12,005 nt of DNA from Thermodesulfobacteriota bacterium (GTDB lineage: Bacteria; Desulfobacterota; BSN033; UBA1163), in NCBI GenBank assembly GCA_030024065.1, contig JASEIE010000088.1, forward strand, positions 1 to 12,005, read 5' to 3'. Position 1 is the stretch's first letter; every line of letters starts with the position of its first letter. Positions 1 through 6,527 of the stretch are shown here, piece by piece. The notes below the pieces were generated by a model that saw only the letters and a list, made by a program, of their open reading frames with translations, was not told where the DNA came from and ran no database searches. A program made the translations under genes and the position numbers.

Positions 1-2
1 AA

Positions 3-227
3 AACCTGGACAATCCCGACTATATGGAGATCCTTCTCGATGGCAAGGCCAATCTCGAAGAACTCTTCGCCCATCTGACGGCAACCTCTTTCGTCAAGGC
101 TGCCGAATCAGAGGCTAACATCGATCACATACTGCCAGGGTTCCGGGCTATCATAAAGATGCCAACCCTGCCCGAGCAGGTGGTTCGTTTATTAACCAGG
201 CCTCAGCAAATGGCCAAACCCAACTGA
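3..227 (+). CDS. 3' end of an unrecognised gene (partial)
   Basis: The frame is open from the first bases of the window and ends at a TGA at 225-227, so this is probably the C-terminal 74 residues of a protein that starts upstream. An internal ATG at 24 could also be the start of a 67-residue protein, but no Shine-Dalgarno sequence precedes it. The segment is mixed helical and soluble, has no membrane segment, and contains the stretch LPGFRAIIKMPTLPEQ. I do not recognise the family and assign no function. Confidence 0.45.
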   Translation, partial: NLDNPDYMEILLDGKANLEELFAHLTATSFVKAAESEANIDHILPGFRAIIKMPTLPEQVVRLLTRPQQMAKPN

Positions 228-326
228 ATTTTGTGGTAATAGGAAATTCCTATACAATAAATTTAACGATACCCTTTGGAAAAAAGTTGTTTACCGTAAT
301 CCTGGCTGGTGCTGCTATAGCTAAGA

Positions 327-344
327 GTCAAGAGCAAACTTGAC
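327..344. repeat. REP-like palindrome GTCAAG-N6-CTTGAC
   Basis: GTCAAG (327-332) and CTTGAC (339-344) form a perfect 6-bp stem with a 6-base loop, followed on the plus strand by CCCCTT. It lies about 40 bp beyond the broken end of a REP-associated transposase remnant on the minus strand. Palindromes of this kind are the usual partners of that transposase family, so I read it as a leftover REP-type end. The assignment rests on position and symmetry only. Confidence 0.45.
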
Positions 345-383
345 CCCTTCATCTTTCGTGTTGACAAATTTTTGATTCGCCGT

Positions 384-485
384 TCAATTTCTCTTCTCGG
401 CAAAGAAAATTTCCTGCCGCCTATTTCTTCGGTTCATGATGTTATAGCATGCGCCAGGATATTGGATTCTAAGCGGCCTTTCCAT
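384..485 (-). pseudogene. REP-associated tyrosine transposase (Y1_Tnp), N-terminal remnant
   Basis: Read on the minus strand from an ATG at 485, the frame gives 33 residues beginning MERPLRIQYPGACYNIMN, followed by RRNRRQEIFFAEKRN and a TGA at 386-384. This is the characteristic start of REP-associated tyrosine transposases (IS200-like, HUH/Y1 fold), whose full length is roughly 200-330 residues. The HUH motif and the catalytic tyrosine are absent, so the product cannot be active. AT-rich, non-coding sequence follows, ending in the REP-like palindrome at 327-344. The gene has been truncated and is a fossil. The family call is firm because of the diagnostic N-terminal motif. Confidence 0.75.
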
Positions 486-765
486 GGCCACCTTTTCGCA
501 GAGTTTACGAACTTTGAATTCAAAAGATCTGCCCCCCTATCTCTTCTCCACACTGAGGGATTCCGGCACGATTTCGGTTTATTGTTGACAAACATATTGT
601 ATTTATTTATATTTGTTACAACAGATTGAGTAATGAATTAATAAAAGGCGGATAAATGTGTTGGAGGTCTGATTGATCCCAGACTTTACCGTCGTTCTCT
701 TATTACCATATCCTTCTTTTGCCAAATTTTTCAGCGATCTTTCTTTAAATGGAAGTATTGGAGGT
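486..765. other. Intergenic, nothing recognised
   Basis: This stretch separates the transposase remnant from the DUF433 gene and is AT-rich. No tRNA, terminator with a T-tract or well-spaced sigma-70 promoter is obvious. Any promoter for the toxin-antitoxin pair must lie here, but I could not pick one with confidence. Confidence 0.4.
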
Positions 766-772
766 AAATCTT

Positions 773-1108
773 ATGGCCATCTCGTTTGCTACCGAACTTA
801 TCCCTATTGAAGCCGACGCAAGTGGGGTTTTGCGGGTTGGTAAAACACGCGTAACCTTGGACACCATTATTGCGGCCTTTTCCAACGGCGCTACTCCCGA
901 AGAGATCGTTCAACAGTATCCTTCCTTGAACTTGGCAGACGTCTATCATGTGATTGGCTATTATTTGCGTCGACCATCGGAAGTAGAAGCGTATTTTCGG
1001 CAAAGAAAGGTCCAAACGAACGCGGTTCGCAAGGAAAATGAAACTCGCTTTGACCCTCAGGGTGTGCGCAACCGCCTCATGGCTCGCTCTGCAGGCCGAG
1101 TGCATTAG
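773..1108 (+). CDS. DUF433 domain antitoxin
   Basis: 111-residue protein of the DUF433 family, small proteins with a helix-turn-helix-like fold that act as antitoxins to DUF5615 PIN-like toxins. Family features visible include LRVGKTRVTLDTIIAAFSNG near residues 20-39, then ATPEEIVQQYPSL and ADVYHVIGYYLRR (the element that usually reads 'gat.eeIl..yp.L...dv.a.l.yyl'). I chose the ATG at 773 over the ATG at 749 because GGAGG lies 7 bases upstream of 773 (GGAGGTAAATCTT-ATG). The C-terminal tail (about residues 75-111) is polar and arginine-rich. The stop at 1106-1108 is three bases before the toxin start, so the two genes are one operon. By analogy with other type II systems the antitoxin neutralises the toxin and probably represses the operon. 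Confidence 0.85.
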   Translation: MAISFATELIPIEADASGVLRVGKTRVTLDTIIAAFSNGATPEEIVQQYPSLNLADVYHVIGYYLRRPSEVEAYFRQRKVQTNAVRKENETRFDPQGVRNRLMARSAGRVH

Positions 1109-1111
1109 ACC

Positions 1112-1465
1112 ATGCTTTTGCTGGCCGCTGACGAGAACTTTAACAACGACATTGTGCGCGGCTTATTACGCCGCAAGCCTGACCTGGACATTGTGCGTAT
1201 TCAGGATGAAGGCCTCTCAGGGGCAGATGATCGGGCCGTTCTTGAATGGGCGGCCCAGGAAGGGCGTATACTCCTAACTCATGACGTCTCCACAATTACC
1301 CATTATGCCTATGATCGTGTTCAATCCGGTAGACCTATGCCCGGCATCTTTGAAGTGAGCCGTGATATTCCAATCAACACCATTATCGACGATATTTTAC
1401 TGCTAGCCGAATACAGCCTTGACGGTGAATGGGAAGGCCAAGTACGGTATCTGCCATTGCGGTAA
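1112..1465 (+). CDS. DUF5615 PIN-like toxin
   Basis: 117-residue DUF5615 (PIN-like) protein, the usual partner of a DUF433 antitoxin and presumed to be a metal-dependent RNase. The acidic residues of a PIN-type active site are visible: D7 in LLLAADEN, D39/D40 in GLSGADDRAVLEWA, E45, and D58 in RILLTHD. The length is typical of intact family members and there is no frameshift. The start is three bases after the antitoxin stop, which implies translational coupling. Substrate and toxicity cannot be told from sequence. This pair appears complete, unlike the second DUF433 locus at 8134-8349. Confidence 0.85.
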   Translation: MLLLAADENFNNDIVRGLLRRKPDLDIVRIQDEGLSGADDRAVLEWAAQEGRILLTHDVSTITHYAYDRVQSGRPMPGIFEVSRDIPINTIIDDILLLAEYSLDGEWEGQVRYLPLR

Positions 1466-1533
1466 ATTAAGAAAGCATTGGCTCTTAATCTCCGAGACCG
1501 GAAATCCAGACCATATTACAAGGCGGATTAAAA

Positions 1534-1635
1534 ATGAGTAAGGTTTCCCCGGAATTTCCTTATGTCAAACTCGTGGAAATGCACCCCATGAATCAACGCA
1601 AATACTCCATTAAATACCTTATTACCGATGCCTGA
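1534..1635 (+). CDS. Short open frame, possibly a truncated gene head
   Basis: 33-residue frame beginning MSKVSPEFPYVKLVEM and ending ...YLITDA. An AAGGCGG sequence sits 7-8 bases upstream of the ATG. I recognise no family. The stop falls inside a repeat-associated motif (GCCTGACCCCAG) that recurs at 9281-9292, so the natural reading is a gene cut off by repeat insertion. It may equally be a chance frame. Confidence 0.2.
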   Translation: MSKVSPEFPYVKLVEMHPMNQRKYSIKYLITDA

Positions 1636-1648
1636 CCCCAGTTCCACG

Positions 1649-1810
1649 TACAGTGTTAATGTCCCAGCGATAGGTATTTTCAAGGCCTATATCGTCTTTT
1701 TGGGCCCCGAAAAACGCATCATAGCCAGCAGATCTCTCCCGAAGCTGATATCCTTTAAAACCTTCTATGACTTCTCTCCCTTTCGCCCGGAAGCCTAAAA
1801 TGTTCTTCAC
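1649..1810 (-). repeat. 162-bp dispersed repeat, copy A
   Basis: Read on the minus strand, this segment matches 7881-8042 (plus strand) over 162 bp with no gaps and 11 substitutions by my count (about 93% identity). The two copies are therefore in inverted orientation, 6 kb apart. Both copies are open in the same frame over 54 codons (for example YRWDINTV near the end), but 8 of the 11 changes fall at amino-acid-changing positions, so the frame does not look selected. Similarity stops abruptly at both ends. Confidence 0.8.
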
Positions 1811-1951
1811 ATTCAAAACCACTGCAGCCACCGACGCCTATCCTTTGAAAATTTTAGGAGAAACTCTCGTTTATGCCAAAGATTAGGTAATATGCCAAAT
1901 ATACCCCTGAATGTAATGTCGCTTTGCTCTTGCTTTGACGCTCATTTGAAC

Positions 1952-2014
1952 TGACCCACCTTTACTCAGAAGAATTGACCCACCGATAAAGTGCTCAGGA
2001 TTTTTTGACCCACC
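1952..2014. repeat. Three TGACCCACC repeats, likely IS21-type left end
   Basis: TGACCCACC occurs at 1952-1960, 1976-1984 and 2006-2014, in the same orientation and spaced 24 and 30 bp apart. Multiple short repeats near the termini that bind the transposase are a known property of IS21-family elements, and an istA/istB operon lies downstream. I find no inverted counterpart (GGTGGGTCA) anywhere in the window, so the matching right end is missing or these repeats belong to another, lost element. Confidence 0.5.
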
Positions 2015-2100
2015 GCTTGCTATCCAGAGAGAAGAAGGGTTATTTTTCTTTTCATCTCTTTAACAATCTTCATATTGGCTTTTTTGTAGGGATAAAAAAA

Positions 2101-2130
2101 GAAAGCCCGAAGAGGCGACTTCGGGCTTTC
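2101..2130 (-). terminator. Strong hairpin, rho-independent terminator for minus-strand transcripts
   Basis: GAAAGCCCGAAG (2101-2112) pairs perfectly with CTTCGGGCTTTC (2119-2130): a 12-bp stem with a 6-base loop. Seven A residues (2094-2100) precede it on the plus strand, so on the minus strand the hairpin is followed by a T-tract, the classical intrinsic terminator form. No T-tract follows on the plus strand. No minus-strand gene reads into it here. It may stop antisense transcripts leaving the IS21-like operon. Confidence 0.65.
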
Positions 2131-2215
2131 AGGAGAGCTCCGCAAACGGTCGGAAGCTCAAACAGCTGACTTATTTTTATCATGGCTTCTGGCTGTTTGC
2201 AAGGTCGGAGGCCAT
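2131..2215 (+). promoter_or_regulatory. Leader of the IS21-like operon with inverted repeat
   Basis: CAAACAGC (2159-2166) and GCTGTTTG (2192-2199) form an 8-bp inverted repeat with an AT-rich 25-base interior, ending just before the GGAGG at 2207-2211 that serves the first ORF. This could be a leader hairpin or an operator. No clear -35/-10 pair stands out. Confidence 0.3.
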
Positions 2216-2218
2216 TTT

Positions 2219-2662
2219 ATGGTAGCACTTCTTGGAAGTGCTCCATTTATTTTGCTTTTGGTCGAGGTTTGTTGCCGCTGGTGCTATTTGAGGTTCTACG
2301 TGTGTCGGAGATGCTGGAGGGGACAGGCTTATTGTAGTGAGGAGTGCCGTATTTTAGGGAGAAGCCAAGTTCGCCGGGAGGCGCAAAGACGTTATCGGCA
2401 GACCCCCAAAGGGAAGAAGGCTCATCGGCAAGGGGAGAATCGCCGTCGGCACGGGTTAAGTAAAAAGAATGAAAAAAAGATGGATGATCCCTCTTCCAAA
2501 GGGTTGCCCTCGTGGGTTATAAGGCTCCTTATCTGTACCCGCGTTCTTATAGTGCATGCCCGGGCATGGTTTGACAGGAGTGGGCGGTGTCATTTTTGTG
2601 GGTGCAGGGGCGTGGTGGTGAATCGATTTCCCCGTCGAGGCTGGAATCGATCTCCGGGGTAA
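2219..2662 (+). CDS. Zinc-finger-like protein, first gene of the IS21-like operon
   Basis: 147-residue basic protein. It has three cysteine pairs in its first third (CRWC near residue 19, CRRC near 29, YCSEEC near 38-43), a long arginine/lysine-rich helix-like stretch (about 47-87), and a second cysteine cluster near the C terminus (CHFCGC, about 124-129). The pattern suggests a small zinc-binding, nucleic-acid-binding protein. I recall similar Cys-rich, Arg-rich small proteins beside transposase genes in Deltaproteobacteria and Planctomycetes, without a known function. The ATG at 2219 has GGAGG 7 bases upstream, but that ATG lies in an inserted palindrome (TTTA target plus TGG). Before the insertion the start was probably a TTG at 2252 or 2258. 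The gap to the ParB-like gene is 9 bp. Confidence 0.55.
   Translation: MVALLGSAPFILLLVEVCCRWCYLRFYVCRRCWRGQAYCSEECRILGRSQVRREAQRRYRQTPKGKKAHRQGENRRRHGLSKKNEKKMDDPSSKGLPSWVIRLLICTRVLIVHARAWFDRSGRCHFCGCRGVVVNRFPRRGWNRSPG
2220..2249 (+). mobile_element. Bulged palindromic mini-insertion, copy 1
   Basis: TGG-T-AGCACTTC-TTG-GAAGTGCT-CCA forms a hairpin with an 8-bp core stem, an outer 3-bp stem and a one-base T bulge on the left arm. TTTA lies on both sides (2216-2219 and 2246-2249). The same structure in reverse orientation interrupts the ParB-like gene at 3128-3158. This copy adds 30 bp, a multiple of three, and supplies the present ATG start of the zinc-finger ORF. Confidence 0.6.
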
Positions 2663-2671
2663 GGGGAGATT

Positions 2672-3695
2672 ATGGATCCTGGCTATCTCCGAGAAGTGAA
2701 AGAGATCGAGATTGCTCATCTCCAGCTTCGTTATGCCCATACTCGGATCCACAGGCCGGAGAGGGTTTCTTCTCTGGCCAGTTCTATCGAGCGCTTCGGG
2801 CAGATCATCCCTGTGATCGCCTTGAGGGAGGGGATGGACTCCTTTGTTCTGATCGATGGCTACCTGCGGGTGAAGGCGGTGAGGCGCTGTAGGCGTGACA
2901 CGGTGGCGGCGGAGATCTGGGAATGCAAAGAAGAAGAGGCCTTGGTGGAGGTCCTGGCACGGGCGCATACCCGTAAATGGGATCTCATCGAAGAGGCGGC
3001 ACTCCTCCGGGAACTTCACCATCAACACCATCTGTCCCAGAGCAAGATCGCCTCCCTGGTGGGGCGCAAACAGGGTTGGGTCTCGGGGCGACTGGCTTTT
3101 TATGATGCTCTTTCGGAGGACATTTTATGGAGCACTATCGGAATAGTGCTACCATTTAGAGTTGATCCGCAAGGGCTGCATCTCGACTTGGGCGGCCACC
3201 CGGGTCATCGCCCCTATTGCGCGCGCAATACCGGAGCATGGGAAGGTGCTTTCAGAGAGCCTTACCAAAGAGGATCTGTCCACGCGGGACCTGGCCCTTT
3301 TCTTCCGCCACTACCAGAAGGCCAATCGTAAGCAAAGAGAGAACATGGTGCTTCAACCCGCCCTTTTCCTAAAGGCCCTCCGGGCGAGGGAGGAGGCCAC
3401 AGAGGCTAAGGGATTGAAAGAAGGGGTGGAGGGGAAATGGCTCCGGGAGTTGCGATGGATCGCTCATCGGCTACGAGGACTCCTCAAGGAAGTGCCTACG
3501 CTTTTTTACTCCGGCCAGGGTAATTTAGACCGACGCATCTTGCTTACAGCCTTGGAAGAGAGTCAAGGGCTTTTTGTAGAGCTGGAAAAAAAGATCAGGA
3601 GGTTGGATCGCGATGATCACCCAGGAGAGCCAACAAGCTATCGTGAGTCTTTATCAGCAGGGAGTGCCCATCCGGCAGATCAGCCAAATCCTTAA
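2672..3695 (+). pseudogene. ParB-like protein, frameshifted by a 31-bp palindromic insertion
   Basis: Residues 12-51 resemble the ParB N-terminal domain (IEIAHLQLRYAHTRIHRPE ... SSIERFGQIIPVIAL), followed by a degenerate ParB box (VLIDGYLRVKAVRRC, about 59-73) and a helix-turn-helix (LSQSKIASLVGRKQGWVSGRL without its last residue, about 121-140). After SEDIL (codon 152, ending 3127) a 31-bp palindrome (3128-3158) shifts the frame. The natural continuation resumes at 3159 as ELIRKGCISTW and runs to 3695. Removing the insertion restores a 330-residue protein. The end overlaps istA by 83 bp. ParB-type proteins bind DNA, and some hydrolyse CTP or cut DNA. In this operon a role in binding element ends or target DNA is inference. 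GGGGAG just before the ATG is a close-spaced ribosome site. Confidence 0.7.
3128..3158 (-). mobile_element. Bulged palindromic mini-insertion, copy 2
   Basis: TGG-AGCACTAT-CGGA-ATAGTGCT-A-CCA, followed by TTTA, with TTTA also immediately before it (3124-3127). Its reverse complement aligns with copy 1 (2220-2249): the outer stems, core AGCACT/AGTGCT and the one-base bulge correspond, while the inner stem pairs differ yet still pair (TC/GA in copy 1, AT/AT here). It interrupts a coding sequence that reads cleanly when it is removed, so it is an insertion and not an ancestral site. Confidence 0.7.
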
Positions 3696-5024
3696 ACTCT
3701 CTCGTACCACGGTCAGACGGGTCATCCGGGGAAAGTGGCAGGAGAGACCGCGGAGGGAATCCCCCTACGAGGAGATTTCTCCTCTCCTCCCGGAGGTATT
3801 CAAAATCGCTAAGGGCAATGTGATCAGGGTACAAGAGATCCTGCAGGATCAATATGGCCGTGGGGTCCCCTACAGTACCCTGACCCGAATCGTCCGAGGC
3901 CTCGATCTGAGGGAGGGCAACAGAAAGCCTCGCGCGGGAACCTATGAGTCTGCTCCGGGTCAGGAGATGCAGCACGATACTTCCCCCCATGTTGTGCTGC
4001 TGGGTGGAAACCAGGTGAAGGCCCAGTGTGCGGGGTTGGTCCTCGCTTACTCCAGAAAGCTTTTTATCCAGTATTACCCTGCCTTCACCCGCTTCGAGGC
4101 CAGGGTCTTTCTCGACGAGGCTTTTCAGTTCATGGACGGCACCTGCCCGAGGTGTATCATCGACAATACGAGCGTCCTGGTCGCTCACGGCAGTGGCCCG
4201 GAGGCAGAGATTGCTCCTGAGATGGAACGCTTTGGCCAGATCTTTGGGGTCACCTTCCTCCCCCATGTCATTGGCGATGCAGACCGGAAGGCAAGGGTAG
4301 AGCGAAACTTCTGGTACGTGGAACGAAACTTTCTGGCGGGTCGCACGTTCACGGATTGGCAGGATCTGAACGAGCAGGCCAAAAAGTGGTGCACAGAGGT
4401 TGCCAACCAGAAGGTCAAGCGCTCCCTGGGCATGAGCCCGGAAGCCGCCTACCTGATGGAAAAACCTCATCTTCATCCCCTTCCGCCTTATATCCCTCCG
4501 GTCTATCAGACGCTTTATCGAACGGTGGATGTAGCCGGCTATGTCCAAGTGGATACCAACCGATATTCGGTGCCGGAACGACTTGTGGGAAAGGAGGTCG
4601 AAGTCCAGTCGAAGTCCATAAGTTGTGGGATCGGGTAGAAGTCTTCTTTAAAAATCAAAAGGTGGCCGATCATCCAAGGCTCATCGATAAAAGAGAGACC
4701 CGAATCACCGCCAAGGGACACCATCCCCCGTTTAACCGCCAAAGAGCTCATGAGGGTCCCTGTAACGAGGAAAAGGCCCTTCGGGGACAACAGGAGTGGC
4801 TCGATCAGTTTGTCGAAGAACTCAAAAGGCGCTCCACTGGCAGAGGCGTGATGCCCATCCGTAGACTTCTGGATCTTAAGCGGACCTATCCCCCGGAGGC
4901 ATTTGCCAAAGCCGTTGTCCAAGCCCTCCGGTATGGGCTTTATGATTTGGCCCGCCTGGAGCAAATGATCCTCTCTCAGGTCGCAGGAGACTTCTTCACG
5001 ATCGAAGAGGATGAAGAGCCATGA
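3613..5024 (+). pseudogene. istA: IS21-family transposase IstA, frameshifted by an 11-bp duplication
   Basis: DDE transposase of the IS21 family. An N-terminal helix-turn-helix (about residues 18-37, VPIRQISQILKLSRTTVRR) precedes a retroviral-integrase-like core with D122 (EMQHDTSPH), D184 (CIIDNTSV) and E230 (KARVERNFWYVERNF). The ATG at 3613 follows AGGAGG by about 10 bases. The frame stops at 4638 because GTCGAAGTCCA is duplicated in tandem (4597-4607, 4608-4618). With one copy removed, the protein continues as EVEVHKLWDRVEVFF and ends at 5024, giving about 466 residues, normal for IstA. The C-terminal part (LLDLKRTYPPEAFAKAV...) is intact. The stop overlaps the istB start by four bases. 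The shortened 341-residue product keeps the catalytic core but loses the C-terminal domain. Confidence 0.88.
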
Positions 5025-5776
5025 ACGAAAAACTCTATCCCCTGCTCGCCCAATTACGCCTGAAAGGGATCGCCGGCGCCCTCGATCCAGAGCTCCAAAG
5101 AGCAGAAAAGGAGGCCGTCCCGGTCTCAGAAGTCCTCCACCGTCTCCTGCTCGAAGAGTCCCGCCCAGGGCGGGATCAAAACCAAAGCCTCCTCTATCGT
5201 CTCAAAGGGGCTAAAATCCCCTGGGATTGGACTCTTAAAACCTTCCCCTTTGATAAACAACCAGGTGTCAGTAAGGCCCAGATTCAACAGCTCTCCGGAT
5301 TGGCCTTCCTGGAACGGAAAGAAAATATCGTCTTCATCGGAAATCCTGGCACCGGAAAATCAGGCCTCGCCATAGGACTCTTACGTCAGGCTCTGCTCTC
5401 CGGATACAGGGGACGGTTCTACCACGCCCAGGATCTCCTGGACGAACTCTACGCCTCTCTGGCCGATCGATCCAGCCCTAAACTCATCCACCGTCTCTGT
5501 CGCTACGACGTGCTCCTCATCGATGAGCTCGGGTATCTAACCCTTAAACCCGAACAGGTCAATGCCTTCTTTAAACTCATGGGGGAACGATATGGGAAAA
5601 AATCCAGCATCATCACGACCAATTTGGATTACCCGGAATGGTACGACCTCTTTCAGAGAAAGACCCTCGTGGATGCTCTTCTGGATCGTCTCAAACACCA
5701 CTGTATCACCATACGCATCAATGGCCCTTCTCTACGGGCATCCTCCAATGCCACGGGGAAAAACACCAAATCTTGA
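5021..5776 (+). CDS. istB: IS21-family helper ATPase IstB
   Basis: 251-residue AAA+ ATPase that, in IS21 elements, selects target DNA and activates IstA. Walker A is GNPGTGKS (107-114), Walker B DVLLIDE (163-169), the sensor region ITTN (about 198-201) and a likely arginine finger lies in LLDRLKH (R223). The length is normal for IstB and the frame is uninterrupted. The ATG overlaps the istA stop as ATGA, the standard translational coupling of this family. The N-terminal helical segment (1-95) matches the IS21 IstB adaptor region. The protein is probably still made, although its IstA partner is broken. Confidence 0.93.
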   Translation: MNEKLYPLLAQLRLKGIAGALDPELQRAEKEAVPVSEVLHRLLLEESRPGRDQNQSLLYRLKGAKIPWDWTLKTFPFDKQPGVSKAQIQQLSGLAFLERKENIVFIGNPGTGKSGLAIGLLRQALLSGYRGRFYHAQDLLDELYASLADRSSPKLIHRLCRYDVLLIDELGYLTLKPEQVNAFFKLMGERYGKKSSIITTNLDYPEWYDLFQRKTLVDALLDRLKHHCITIRINGPSLRASSNATGKNTKS

Positions 5777-5854
5777 TCTACCCCCATGCCGGGCCTCACT
5801 CCCGAAGAGATCAAACACGATGGGATCGAAGGGTAGCGCCAAAGGAAGGAAGAA

Positions 5855-6043
5855 ATGAAAGATCAAAAGGAAATCCAAACCGCTTGGGAAATCTGGAACC
5901 TCATCGAGGAACTCAACAATCTCCTCTGGGATCGGTATGAAGACGACTTCATCGAAATCTATCTTAGAGAGGAAGAGAACACATTCCTTCGTACCATCGG
6001 ACCCCCGAACCTTACCAGAGCTCAGGATAACACGGAAGGGTAA
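5855..6043 (+). CDS. Small acidic protein downstream of istB
   Basis: 62-residue protein with a GGAAGGAAG purine-rich ribosome site about 5 bases before the ATG. The middle (AWEIWNLIEELNNLLWDRY, then EDDFIEIYLREEE) reads as one acidic, tryptophan-bearing amphipathic helix region. It lies 78 bp after istB on the same strand, and its codon usage resembles that of the operon. I do not recognise the family. Its position suggests an accessory gene of the IS21-like element, perhaps a protein-protein adaptor; that is inference. A good ribosome site and lack of frame damage argue that it is real. Confidence 0.55.
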   Translation: MKDQKEIQTAWEIWNLIEELNNLLWDRYEDDFIEIYLREEENTFLRTIGPPNLTRAQDNTEG

Positions 6044-6527
6044 TCCAGAATCAATCCCGCCAAGGCGGGACTCTAAAGGGAGAGACTTTGATCTATTGTC
6101 CCCCGCTCTCTTCCTTTGTAACCTCCACCTCGTCCCCGCGCCTGGTTACCTTCAAAACCCCTCCGTATCAATATTGCCGACTTATCCACTGCGCATCTCA
6201 AGGGTCATTCCATATGAGCACAAAAGGGTTATTTTTGGTGAGCGCTGAAGTCTCTTGCCATAACCTTTTAGAAAAAACATCCTTTTTGCCCCCTAAAAAC
6301 TCATTATAGGCCCATTTTAGCGGACAGAAATAGCAGAATTTCACGCCATATCAAATACTTGGCATGGCCCGACCCCATTTTCAAGCACTAAGCACGCTCT
6401 GCACGAACGTCCCGGTCTACACTGGCTGGACGAAGATACATCGGTCGAAGGCATCGCAATCCTCCCTGCCTGGAGGTGGTCATTAACGGAGGGAAAAGAG
6501 ATTTGAGATAAATTCGTGGATTGGGGG
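6044..6527. other. Intergenic between the IS21-like operon and a RAYT remnant
   Basis: A perfect hairpin TCCCGCC-AA-GGCGGGA lies at 6055-6070 shortly after the small acidic ORF. It lacks a T-tract, so it is at most a weak terminator. The right end of the IS21-like element should be in this stretch, but no sequence complementary to the TGACCCACC repeats is present. At 6365-6379 the motif TGGCCCGACCCCATT occurs, identical to 8060-8074. No gene is supported. Confidence 0.45.

Larger units (their letters stand above)
1466..1948. other. Intergenic stretch with a dispersed repeat
   Basis: No convincing gene lies here. It contains a 33-codon open frame at 1534-1635, preceded by AAGGCGG, that ends exactly where the dispersed motif GCCTGACCCCAG (1630-1641) begins, so it may be the cut head of a gene. 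It also holds one copy of a 162-bp repeat on the minus strand (1649-1810). The remainder (1811-1948) is AT-rich without recognisable features. Confidence 0.4.

Noticed and set aside
231..258. TTGTGG-N16-TACAAT promoter-like pair with a palindromic spacer
   Set aside because: No gene follows on the plus strand for about 500 bp, and single promoter-like matches are expected by chance in AT-rich sequence.
372..629. 85-codon plus-strand frame
   Set aside because: It starts with TTG without a ribosome site and lies antisense to the transposase remnant at 384-485, whose motif explains the sequence.
731..1105. 124-codon minus-strand frame
   Set aside because: Antisense shadow of the DUF433 antitoxin gene.
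2456..3031. 191-codon minus-strand frame
   Set aside because: Antisense to the zinc-finger and ParB-like genes; proline/histidine-rich translation typical of a shadow frame.
2219..3155. The two palindromes as parS-like sites for the ParB-like protein
   Set aside because: Copy 2 disrupts the ParB-like frame and both are flanked by TTTA, which favours insertions. A binding role is not excluded but is the weaker reading.
3595..4548. 317-codon minus-strand frame
   Set aside because: Antisense to istA, whose DDE motifs are clear on the plus strand.
4597..4640. Programmed frameshift in istA
   Set aside because: The frame change is fully explained by an 11-bp tandem duplication; no slippery heptamer is needed.
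5159..5175. Palindrome TCCCGCCC-A-GGGCGGGA in istB
   Set aside because: It lies in an unbroken, family-like part of IstB and shows no flanking duplication, so it is treated as coding sequence.
5786..5836. 16-codon frame after istB
   Set aside because: Too short, with no ribosome site and no recognisable features.
2036..6239. 12-base direct repeat AGGGTTATTTTT (near 2036 and 6227)
   Set aside because: A few 12-base repeats are expected by chance in 12 kb, and the flanks do not extend the match.
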